Positions 48,541-59,760 of a stretch of DNA of 64,000 bases are shown one piece after another. A program made the translations under genes and the position numbers. Positions within the stretch are counted from its first letter, which is position 1. Every line of letters starts with the position of its first letter. Origin of the DNA: Pontederia crassipes (Eukaryota > Streptophyta > Magnoliopsida > Commelinales > Pontederiaceae); contig CM060187.1 of assembly GCA_030549335.1 (NCBI GenBank), positions 2,666,001-2,730,000 of the forward strand, given 5' to 3'. Under the pieces are notes generated by a model. That model did not search any database and was not told the DNA's origin. It was given only the letters and a program-made list of their open reading frames with translations.

Positions 48541-48551
48541 TTCTTATAGTG

Positions 48552-50339
48552 TTATGGTCTGATCATATCAGCCACTATGGTCATAGTGGATTGCAGCCCC
48601 ATTCTAGAATATTGCACACTTCATATCACTGTGCTTTTTCCCCTTTGATTGATTCGGTTAAAGATGTATTAGGACATTCCATATTCATTTCCCGTGATTT
48701 CTGTGCTTAGCGAGCAAAAAGAAGAACTCGTTAAGAATCCTGCAATGTTTTCAGAATATAAGTTTCATTGAGTAAAAGTAAAACTCAGATCTGATATTAA
48801 GGAGAATTAACAGCAAAGCATGAACAGCACAAATGAGCAAGGAGAATTAAGGAACCAAATCTCATACACTGTTCTGCTGGATTTAATCACGTGGTGCAAG
48901 TTGAGTGTCTAGATGCAGGGATTGATATTTGGCTGAAGTATCTAGCTGCAGATTTCTTTTGGCATGTCCTTGTCAGATATGATAGTAAGACTTTATCCTT
49001 CAGTTCTACACAAGAAGACATAACAAGATATCAAAGAATATTGTTATTATTTTTTTTTTTTGCAGAACAATACCTTGATTCATTTCTTTTTCTTTCTTTT
49101 TCCTGACCTTTGTCCTACCATACACACAAAAAGGGGTTTGTATATATATTATTTTGGCCAGTAGTCCATTCAATGTGGATGTTTGCATGTTGGGCAGCTC
49201 TATCCTCTAGTCTCATTTATTCAGCTCCATCCTTCTTTAAGCGGCTCTGCATGCCCTGGTTGTTTCACTTGTTGTCAAGTTCATGTGCACAGAATGGAGT
49301 GACATGTAAACTTTATCCATGATTCACTGCATCTGGATACGATGTCGATAATGACAAGGGCTCTTATCTCTGTTTCAGGACACTTTTTAACTGCTGTTAG
49401 TGGATGACCTCCTCAAAATGTCTATTTGCATGAACACACAGAATTCATGCATGGACGTGAATTGATCCACTTCTGTGCACTGATACCTTGTTCTTTTTAG
49501 AATTATTGAGCTGTGGAATTTTTTTTCTATATATATAAAAGAAATTCCACAGCTCAACAATTCTCACCACTGGTGTTGTCACTTGTCCGGCCATGGAAGG
49601 GGATAAAAAATATATTATTTAAATATAAAAAACTTAATTTTTTAATAATTTATATTTAATGAAATATTAAAATTTTATAATGAAATAATAAATAATATTA
49701 TATTAATCTTTTATTATTTATATTTTATATATAATAAATAAATTAACTTATATAAGAAATGTTATAAAAGAAAATGATAAAGAAAAAAATTTGAAAAAAA
49801 AAGTAAAACATCATTTCCTAAAAAAATTTCAAAAAGAAAAAAAATAATATAAATTTCACCAAAATAATGGAACCGACAACTTAGAACCACGTAACCCCTG
49901 GTTCCAAACTTGGAACCGCTAGGGTCATTTGGCGGTTGGGTTGGTCCTTTTACTGAGTCATTCCTCTAATGTTCACTGTCCATTATTTGGCAAATCATTT
50001 TATATACTTATATATTATATTAAAAAAAAGTCAGGTATAGAACACTTATTTCTTGTCATTTAGCCAAATTAATGATTGTAACTCATGATTAAATTATTAC
50101 ATACTTCTTAAATGAATAATATATATTTATTTGCATAATTTGATAATAAAAATATATCATTTAAGTCTAAAAAAATTATAACTATTGAATCATTATATTT
50201 GATAACATGGCTTATTCACGACCCGATTGATTTCATTTTAGTAATATTTACTATTTAATATATACTTTAAATCAACATATAATTATTTTGATAATTTGAT
50301 AAGTAAAATTAATAATCTACATACGTTCGACATCAAATA
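48552..50339. other. Spacer between CACTA and gypsy elements
   Basis: A frame at 48891-49106 (plus) is not recognised. A 22-bp-stem inverted repeat lies at 49500-49563. From 49600 on the DNA is strongly AT-rich. Just before the gypsy element a stretch with TTTGATAATTTGATAAGTAAAATTA has a diverged relative on the other side, at about 59295-59373. Confidence 0.5.
49500..49563. repeat. Hairpin: 22-bp inverted repeat with about 20-bp AT loop
   Basis: The left arm 49500-49521 (GAATTATTGAGCTGTGGAATTT) pairs with 49542-49563 with a single mismatch; the loop is ATATATA-rich. It could be the trace of a small MITE or a chance fold-back. It is too short to call a microRNA gene with confidence. Confidence 0.8.
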
Positions 50340-50344
50340 CTTTA

Positions 50345-52407
50345 TGTAACGACCCAGATTTTTTCAGGTTTAATAAACAGATATTTTATTATTTTATTTT
50401 GAAGAAATATTGTTATTACTATATTTAATAATTCCGAAAATAAAAATAAAATAATTGAGAGGAGTTTGATTAGGGATGGGATTATTCAATTAATTTCGTA
50501 ATTTATCTAATTAAATATTAGAATAAATAAGGAGTGGTTAAAGGGATAAATTAGAGGATTTAATTTGAATGAGAATAGATAATATGGTTAGAGAGTAATT
50601 AAAAATTCATAAACACTATAAATAAGAGTAGGGGGTACGAACGACTTCGTCTGCGTGATTTTCGACTTCGTCTTCGGCGACCTCAGAGGACAAGGCTCGC
50701 AGGTACGTAGGGGGGATTCTTCGTTTTCGCGTTGTGTACGGCGCGGTCTATTGTCAAATCGTTGAAGCGGTCTGTTATCAAATCGCTGGAATTTTATTTC
50801 TGTCGTGGGAAAAGAATTAAAGTAGAAAAGAGAGATTGCTGGAGAGCAATTCCAGCAGTGCACTGGCCAATAAAGGAGAGAGAAATATAGAAGGGAAAAG
50901 TAAAACGCGAGAAGACGTTTTAGTCAATAGGAAGAGAGGTAGAGGGAGTACGTGAGACAGGGAAAGAAAAATAAATCTCAATTGTCTTTCTTAATTTTTC
51001 CTGCCACGATTTAAATCTTTTTTTTATATAAATCTCAATCATTCGATTTTTTTTTTGTATATTTCCATGGACGAATAGAGCCGAGAGTTGGAACATTAAT
51101 TATTATTGAGTACAGTTTAATTGCTACTCACTTATTGTTATTATCATTTTAATATAAATTATTGAGTGTATTGTTATTGATTGTTCTGATTTTATTATTA
51201 TAATATTTGATCTTATTGATGATTGTATTGTTGACCTATTTAGTTTTTTATCCAGTTCTTGTTTAACCTAATTAATATATCAAAGATAGACATTTTAGGT
51301 AAACAAGATAAAAGCCGAAAGCTACTGGGCCCATGTTCACTGATTGCCACTAAGCCGGGACCAATTGAATTGAATTGAATTGAATGGGGCAAATAGTGTA
51401 AAAACTATGGCTGTCCTGTGTATGGTCACTCGTCCCCCACCATACACGAACCCATTGAATCGTATTGGGCTTGCCGTGGCACTGATCCCCCACTGGCCTG
51501 CATGAAAGTGGCATGGTGTCCCTTAATTGACTGAGCGCTCCTCATTGAATTGGATAACTCCGAACATTATAAATTAAATTGAATTGAAATAGAATCGAAT
51601 TAAATTGAATTGGATTGAAACTAAATTGAATTGAATAGATCATGGTCATTTGGAATACCGGCGTTGATTGGCATTGCCTCCGCCCATTGAATCGAATTGA
51701 ATTGTAATTGACCAATGACCATTGATATTGAATTGAAAATTGTTAAATTGAATAGTGTCATAGTGATCAGACATTTAATTGTTAAATCAATATTGATCGA
51801 TCATCTGATCTTTTTATGATCCTTCCTATTGATTTATGACTTTATTGTCCTATTGTTATATTGAATCATCGATCCAATTGGTTAGGCAATTATTAATTGC
51901 TATCTCTATTGATTGGTCTTTTGACCATAACTTGATATAGTTGCTCATGTTGATAAATCGTTATATTGTAAATTGATTATTGTATTGATTGCTCAATTGA
52001 CTCATCATTGATTATATCTTATTTTCGATTGAGCATATTGATTATTTAGTAGACCCTACGTACTGAGTATTTTTATACTCATGGATATTTCCCTGTACAT
52101 GGATCCGTACAGGTGAGAGTACTTTGATAAAGGATGATCCTGCAGGTGACTATGCTCAGTGATAGACAGATGTTGCACATGTTCTAGATTGAGTTGTCTA
52201 ATTTTTATTATTTCCGCATTTATTAGAATTGTGAACTTATTAATATTTTAATTATTTTGAATATAATGGATTATTAGCTGTTATTATTGAAAAAGTCTTC
52301 CGCATTTATTGTTTATATTCCGCAAAAAAATGTTTTATAGAAAATTGAGTAGCGCCTTTGGGGCGACTCTGAGCACGTGAAAGTCACGTGGGTCTCGGGG
52401 CGTTACA
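50345..52407 (+). repeat. 5' LTR of the gypsy element
   Basis: The LTR is 2063 bp, with TGTAACG...CGTTACA ends. A TATAAATA box lies at 50617-50624, as expected for U3. An ATTGAATTGAATTG-rich part (about 51360-51730) is characteristic of this family's LTR. Confidence 0.95.
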
Positions 52408-52602
52408 GAAGGTATCAGAGCCTAAGGAGAGGCACTTCTTAGCTGTCTCTAATAGATAGAATTGAGTCCATGTGCAACTGTCACGAGCAACCACTGCAGC
52501 CATCCAGTAGGGTTAAGTAAGTATTGAATTGTGCTACGTATTATTGAGCTCACACTTATGAATTTTATTGTTATTGTTGTGTGAAAACAGACTTCTCCTA
52601 AG

Positions 52603-55600
52603 ATGGTATTTTCGAATCAGATACCACGAGCTCCCAGAAGTGGGTTACAGCGGGCCGGTCAGGAGGCCCAAGGTTCTCAACCTAATAATCAACGTGCCCT
52701 GAACCAAGAAATGAGTAGACAACAAGTACATGGCTTCCAAGTGGATCAGGCCCAGACTAATGGGTACCGAGGGGAACAACTGAGACAGGGACTACTACAA
52801 TCGGAGTTCCACTCCGTGCACACTGAGTACTTGAGTCCCAATGTGCCACCACATCATGATCGTAAAGACACCATTGAGCGGTTCCTCAGATTGCAGCCCC
52901 CTCAGTTCAGCGGGAAGGGTGACTTTGAGAATGCAGAGGAATGGATTGAGGAGATAGAACAGATATTCCTTGAGATGGATTGCGGCGAGGATCGCAAGAT
53001 AATTTACGCCACCAGAAAACTGACGGCAGATGCCAGAGATTGGTGGAAGGCCACCAAGCTCACTACGTTCTCCGGCCAGGACAACATCACCTGGGGAGAA
53101 TTCAAGAAGGCGTTCGAGAATCGCTACATACCAGCCTATGAAAGGGGCAGGAAGCAGAAGGAGTACCTGACACTCCAACAGGGTACTATGACTATAAAGC
53201 AGTACCTTTCCAAGTTCCTAAGCCTAGAGAAGTACTCCACCTTACAGCAGTCGGAACTTGATCGAGTGAAGCGTTGGGTGGATGGCCTGAAACCCAACCT
53301 CAGAGAAAGGGTAAAGGGGGGTAACTGCCAGACCCTCCAATTTGCTGAAGAATTTGCCATTTATCTAGAAGATGGTGATAAGACAGTCGACAAGCAACAA
53401 AGCCAAGCACCGACCAATCAGTATCAGAACAGATATGGAAACAAAGGTAGAAGACAGGCTAGGCGAGATCCCCGCCGCAGAGATGATCGCAATTGGGGAA
53501 GACCATATCCAGCAAGGAATGAGCCTCAACCGCCTAGAGCACCATGCAACTACTGCAACAGAATGCATCCCGGTGAGTGCTACCGGAGAACTGGAGCGTG
53601 CCTGAACTGTGGTAAGATGGGTCATTTCGCTAGAGACTGCAAAGAGCCAAGGCGTGCTGGACCTCCGCCGCAACGTAACGACGGACCACCTAGAATGGTG
53701 CAAGGTCGAGTATACAACATGAAGCCTGCAGACGAGCAAAGGGCGAATGACACCATCCAAGTTACGCTAAAAATTGATGGTGTTCATGCTAATATTCTCT
53801 TTGATTCAGGTGCTACACATTCATTCATTTCAGAGCAATTCGCTCCGTTATTGAGCATAAAGCCACAAGCGACTAGTTTTCCACTTGACATTGGCACACC
53901 TCTGGGATCCATCGTTACCCAGAAGTACATCCCCATGGTGCCGGTCGAAGTGGAAGGCAAGAACTTCTCCGCAGACCTTATCATTATCCCGATTAGGGAC
54001 TACGATGCGGTGTTGGGCATGGACTGGTTGTCCTACCATGACGCCTACCTACATTGCCGAGCAAAGAAGATACTGATCGGAACGCTAGGAGGACCTCAGA
54101 CTGTTGTCAGAGGTACACCACTAGAGAGGGGCAAGATCCTAGTGTCAGCTTTAAAGGCACAAAAGATGCTGAAGAAAGGATGTCGGGGTTTCCTGGCAAG
54201 TGTGATCAAGACAGACAGAGTTGAAGTAGATCGAGATAGCATTGCTGTGGTGAAGGAGTTTCCAGACGTCTTTCCAGATGACGTTTCAGGATTGCCACCA
54301 CGACGGGAGATTGAATTCCACATTGACTTGGTGCCAGGCACGACACCTATATCAAAGGCTCCTTATCGAATGGCTCCAGCGGAAATGTTAGAATTGAAGA
54401 CTCAAATACAGGAATTGCTGGATAAGGAATTCATTCGACCGAGCGTTTCTCCATGGGGCGCTCCGGTATTATTTGTAAAGAAGAAAGACGGGTCGATGAG
54501 GCTGTGCATAGACTATCGGATGTTGAACAAGGTCACAATCAAGAACAAGTATCCACTACCAAGAATCGACGACCTGTTCGACCAATTGTCTTCGGCAAAG
54601 GTATTCTCGAAGATTGATCTGAGAAGTGGCTATCATCAACTACGAATCACTGATGATGATGTGCCGAAGACCGCTTTCAGAACAAGATACGGGCATTATG
54701 AGTTCTTAATGATGCCATTTGGGCTGACTAATGCCCCCGTAGCCTTCATGGACTTGATGAATAGAGTATTCAGGCCGTACTTGGACAAGTTCGTAATCGT
54801 CTTCATCGACGACATTCTTATATATTCGTCGAGCCCAGAAGAACACGAGGAACATCTAAGAGTTGTGCTACAAACCTTACGGGAGCACAAATTGTACGCC
54901 AAATTCTCGAAATGTGAGTTTTGGTTGAAAGAGATTATGTTCCTCGGGCATATTATCAGGGAAAATGGAATATCGGTAGATCCTGCAAAGGTGGAAGCAG
55001 TTGCCAACTGGGCACAACCGAAAAATGCGTCAGAGATTAGAAGCTTTCTTGGACTTGCTGGATATTACAGGAGATTCATTCAAGACTTTTCCAAAATTGC
55101 ATCGCCACTAACAAATCTCACTAAAAAAGGCATCAAGTATGAATGGTCACAGAGGTGTGAAGATAGTTTTCAAGAGTTAAAGAAGAGACTGACAACGGCG
55201 CCCATTCTGACCATACCTTCAGGCCAAGGAGGTTATGTCATATATAGCGACGCATGCGGCACTGGTTTGGGATGCGTCTTGATGCAACACGGGAAGGTAA
55301 TTGCATATGCATCAAGACAATTAAAGAAGCATGAGAAGAATTATCCGACGCATGATCTCGAATTAGCAGCTGTGGTCTTCGCCCTCAAAATTTGGCGACA
55401 CTATTTATATGGCGAAGAGTTCGAAATCTTCACAGACCACAAGAGCTTGAAATACATTTTCTCTCAAAAAGATTTGAATATGCGTCAGAGGAGGTGGATT
55501 GAGTTTCTAAAGGATTATGAGTTCGCTATCAGCTATCATCCAGGAAAGGCAAACTCAGTTGCTGATGCACTTAGTAGAAAATGGGGAGGATCACTCGCAT

Positions 55601-57138
55601 GCCTGAGAGTGAGTCGTTGGAACATGATTGACTGCATTATCCAGGTCAGTCCAGTGATCAGCAGCGACGGTATACGAATTATGGCACACCTCGGCATGCA
55701 ACCCGAGCTACTATTGAAGGTAGGCAAAGCACAACCAAACGATAACGAGTACAACCACCTACTCAAGTTGTGCGAAAAGATTCCTACAGATTTTACGGTC
55801 ACAGGTGGAGTGATCAGATATAGGGGACGATTGTGGGTCCCTGAGTATGAAGCATTGAGAAGACGAGTGTTGGATGAGTGCCACAAGTCGGAGTTCGCCA
55901 TTCATCCTGGAAGCACGAAGATGTTCAAAGACTTGCAACGGACCTTCTGGTGGAATAATATGAAGAAGGACGTGGCTGAGTACGTTGCAAGATGTCTAGT
56001 ATGCCAACAAGTGAAAGTGGAACATCAGAGACCTTACGGTGTACTACAAGAACTTGGAATCCCACAATGGAAATGGGAAAAGGTGACTATGGATTTCGTC
56101 ACTGGGCTTCCAAGAACTCAACAAGGCCATGATGCAATATGGGTGGTGGTGGATCGGTTTAGCAAGGCAGCCCATTTCATCCCCATCAAATGAAAATAGT
56201 CTGTCGAAAGTCTGATGGACATTTATATTAAGGAGGTTATCCGACTACATGGAGTGCCAGTCTCCATTGTGTCGGATAGAGATCCACGATTTACAGCCAA
56301 ATTTTGGCGGAGCATCCAAAGTGCTTTTGGAACAAAATTAAATTTCAGTACTGCGTTCCATCATCAGACAGACGGGCAATCTGAACGAACGATTCAGACA
56401 TTAGAAGACATGCTCCGTGCATGTGCGTTGGACTGGAGTGGCAGTTGGGACACGCATCTCCCACTGATCGAGTTCGCATACAATAACAATTACCACTCCA
56501 GCATAGGCATGGCACCATTTGCAGCAATGTATGGAAGACCTTGTCGCTCCCCCATCTGTTGGAGTGAGGTGGGAGGACGTCAATTCTTATCAGAGGAGTT
56601 AATGAAGCAAACCAAGGAAGATGCTGAAAAAGTTCGCCTTATTAGAGAGAGATTGAAAACAGCATTCACAAGACAGAAAACATATGCTGACAAGAAGAGA
56701 AGAGAACAAATTTTTAAAGTGGGAGATCGAGTTATGTTAAAAGTTTCTCCAATGAAAGGGGTAATGAGATTCAGCAAGAAGGGTAAGTTGAGTCCAAGAT
56801 ATGTTGGCCCCTTCGAAGTACTTGCATTGATCGGAGATGCAGCTTGTAGGTTGGCGTTGCCTCCATCATATGGACACGTGCATAATGTCTTTCACGTGTC
56901 CATGTTGCGCAAGTACCAACATGATGATGCTAATGTGGTGAATATGGAGGAACCAAATTTGAATGTAGATCTGACATATGCTGAGCAGCCTATAGAAGTC
57001 TTGGAGTACCAAACTAAGCATATGAAGAATAAAATGGTACCCATGGTGAGGGTGGCTTGGACACATCATAGAGATGAAGATGCCACCTGGGAACTGGAAG
57101 AAGAAATGAGAAGAGATTTTCCAGAATTATTTAGGTGA
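52603..57138 (+). other. gag-pol coding region of the gypsy element
   Basis: Parts in order are: gag domain ([12 protein letters not shown] near 52890, RDWWKA near 53035); zinc knuckle [14 protein letters not shown] near 53600; protease [12 protein letters not shown] near 53800; reverse transcriptase ([13 protein letters not shown] near 54550, [10 protein letters not shown] near 54800); RNase H ([13 protein letters not shown] near 55240, [10 protein letters not shown] near 55435); integrase zinc-binding part (HPGSTKMF and CLVCQQ, 55900-56010) and core (TMDFVTGLP near 56090, SDRDPRF, HHQTDGQSERT near 56365); and a C-terminal part with FHVSMLRKY and ATWELEEEMR that resembles the degenerate chromodomain end of Tekay/Del elements. 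About one break is present. It is treated as a fossil element, not as a host gene. Confidence 0.9.
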
Positions 57139-57197
57139 GATAATATAACTTTTTTTATTCAAATTCGAGGACGAATTTATTTTTAAGGAGGTTATGA

Positions 57198-59266
57198 TGT
57201 AACGACCCAGATTTTTTCAGGTTTAATAAACAGATATTTTATTATTTTATTTTGAAGAAATATTGTTATTACTATATTTAATAATTCCGAAAATAAAAAT
57301 AAAAATAAAATAATTGAGAGGAGTTTGATTAGGGATGGGATTATTTAATTAATTTCGTAATTTATCTAATTAAATATTAGAATAAATAAGGAGTGGTTAA
57401 GGGGATAAATTAGAGGATTTAATTTGAATGAGAATAGATAATATGGTTAGAGAGTAATTAAAAATTCATAAACACTATAAATAAGAGTAGGGGGGTACGA
57501 ACGACTTCGTCTGCGTGATTTTCGGCTTCGTCTTCGGCGACCTCAGAGGACAAGGCTCGCAGGTACGTAGGGGGGATTCTTCGTTTTCGCGTTGTGTACG
57601 GCGCGGTCTATTGTCAAATCGTTGAAGCGGTCTGTTATCAAATCGCTGGAATTTTATTTCTGTCGTGGGAAAAGAATTAAAGTAGAAAAGAGAGATTGCT
57701 GGAGAGCAATTCCAGTAGTGCACTGGCCAATAAAGGAGAGAGAAATATAGAAGGGAAAAGTAAAACGCGAGAAGACGTTTTAGTCAATAGGAAGAGAGGT
57801 AGAGGGAGTACGTGAGACAGGGAAAGAAAAATAAATCTCAATTGTCTTTCTTAATTTTTCCTGCCACGATTTAAATCTTTTTTTTATATAAATCTCAATC
57901 ATTCGATTTTTTTTTGTATATTTCCATGGACGAATAGAGCCGAGAGTTGGAACATTAATTATTATTGAGTACAGTTTAATTGCTACTCACTTATTGTTAT
58001 TATCATTTTAATATAAATTATTGAGTGTATTGTTATTGATTGTTCTGATTTTATTATTATAATATTTGATCTTATTGATGATTGTATTATTGACCTATTT
58101 AGTTTTTTATCCAGTTCTTGTTTAACCTAATTAATATATCAAAGATAGACATTTTAGGTAAACAAGATAAAAGCCGAAAGCTACTGGGCCCATGTTCACT
58201 GATTGCCACTAAGCCGAGACCAATTGAATTGAATTGAATTGAATGTGGCAGATAGTGTAAAAACTATGGCTGTCCTGTGTATGGTCACTCGTCCCCCATC
58301 ATACACGAACCCATTGAATCGTATTGGGCTTGCCGTGGCACTGATCCCCCACTGGCCTGCATGAAAGTGGCATGGTGTCCCTTAATTGACTGAGCGCTCC
58401 TCATTGAATTGGATAACTCCGAACATTATAAATTGAATTGAATTGAAATAGAATCGAATTAAATTGAATTGGATTGAAACTAAATTGAATTGAATAGATC
58501 ATGGTCATTTGGAATACCGGCGTTGATTGGCATTGCCTCCGCCCATTGAATCGAATTGAATTGTAATTGACCAATGATCATTGATATTAAATTGAAAATT
58601 GTTAAATTGAATAGTGTCATAGTGATCAGACATTTAATTGTTAAATCAATATTGATCGATCATCTGATCTTTTTATGATCCTTCCTATTGATTTATGACT
58701 TTATTGTCCTATTGTTATATTGAATCATCGATCCAATTGATTAGGCAATTATTAATTGCTATCTCTATTGATTGGTCTTTTGACCATAACTTGATATAGT
58801 TGCTCATGTTGATAAATCGTTATATTGTAAATTGATTATTGTATTGATTGCTCAATTGACTCATCATTGATTATATCTTATTTTCGATTGAGCATATTGA
58901 TTGTTTAGTAGACCCTACGTACTGAGTATTTTTATACTCATGGATATTTCCCTGTACTTGAATCCGTACAGGTGAGAGTACTTTGATAGAGGATGATCCT
59001 GCAGGTGACTATGCTCAGTGATAGACAGATGTTGCACATGTTCTAGATTGAGTTGTCTAGTTTTTATTATTTCCGCATTTATTAGAATTGTGAACTTATT
59101 AATATTTTAATTATTTTGAATATAATGGATTATTAGCTGTTATTATTGAAAAAGTCTTCCGCATTTATTGTTTATATTCCGCAAAAAAATGTTTTATAGA
59201 AAATTGAGTAGCGCCTTTGGGGCGACTCTGAGCACGTGAAAGTCACGTGGGTCTCGGGGCGTTACA
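57198..59266 (+). repeat. 3' LTR of the gypsy element
   Basis: The LTR is 2069 bp and about 99% identical by eye to the 5' LTR, with the same ends. The TATAAATA box is at 57476-57483. Confidence 0.95.
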
Positions 59267-59649
59267 CTTTACGTATACAATTTTTCTCTTAAATTAACAT
59301 ACGGTTATTTTAATAATTTGATAAGTAAAATTAGTACTTTATGTTCATTCTACATCAAATGCGCTCTCTCTATATATTTTTCTCTATTAAAAATATAATT
59401 TATTTGACAAAAGGAACAGAGAAATGATGCAATGCTTATGACTGAAATTTTAGAATATTCGACTAACTTTGATGGAATCAGATCAGAACGGAGATAAAAG
59501 ATCAACTTCAACATAGTCCAACAAGTTTGATTGCTGACTGGAAGAATATATCACAAAGATGCCTAGATCATCCCTACCACTATCTCGTCCTATATTAATA
59601 CAACAGCAATGCGTGTAATGGTTAAAAGCTATTGATTGGTTTGTTGGGG

Positions 59650-59687
<38 letters not shown>

Positions 59688-59714
59688 TTATCGATTTTAT
59701 TCTTTACTTTCATG

Positions 59715-59760
<46 letters not shown>

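Larger units (their letters stand above)
43382..48551 (-). mobile_element. CACTA (En/Spm) DNA transposon with TTA target duplication
   Basis: The left end CACTACAAGAAAA and the reverse complement of the right end CACTATAAGAAAA form a 13-bp terminal inverted repeat with one mismatch. TTA lies at 43379-43381 and 48552-48554, the 3-bp duplication typical of CACTA elements. Both ends carry dense subterminal arrays of TCGACGGTT and its inverse. A decayed Transposase_24 gene lies inside on the minus strand. The large TNPD-type (Transposase_21) gene is absent in 5.17 kb, so the element is non-autonomous today. Confidence 0.95.
50345..59266 (+). mobile_element. Ty3/gypsy chromovirus-type LTR retrotransposon (Tekay/Del-like), nearly whole
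   Basis: Total length is 8922 bp. The LTRs (50345-52407, 57198-59266) are flanked by CTTTA at 50340-50344 and 59267-59271. The tRNA-Met-like primer site GGTATCAGAGCC follows the first LTR, and the purine tract AAGGAGGTTATGA precedes the second. The gag-pol coding region is 52603-57138. The LTRs differ at about twenty positions by eye, near 1%, so the insertion is young; at commonly used plant rates this is some hundred thousand years. It looks nearly whole, with about one break in the coding region. It has the pol order protease-RT-RNase H-integrase that defines gypsy. Confidence 0.95.

Noticed and set aside
48572-48589. Palindrome next to the right CACTA end as an extended terminal repeat
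   Set aside because: It lies outside the TTA duplication and pairs only with itself, so it belongs to flanking DNA.
48891-49106. Possible 71-codon gene
   Set aside because: It has no family resemblance, its C-terminal part reads through low-complexity T-rich sequence, and there is no supporting context.
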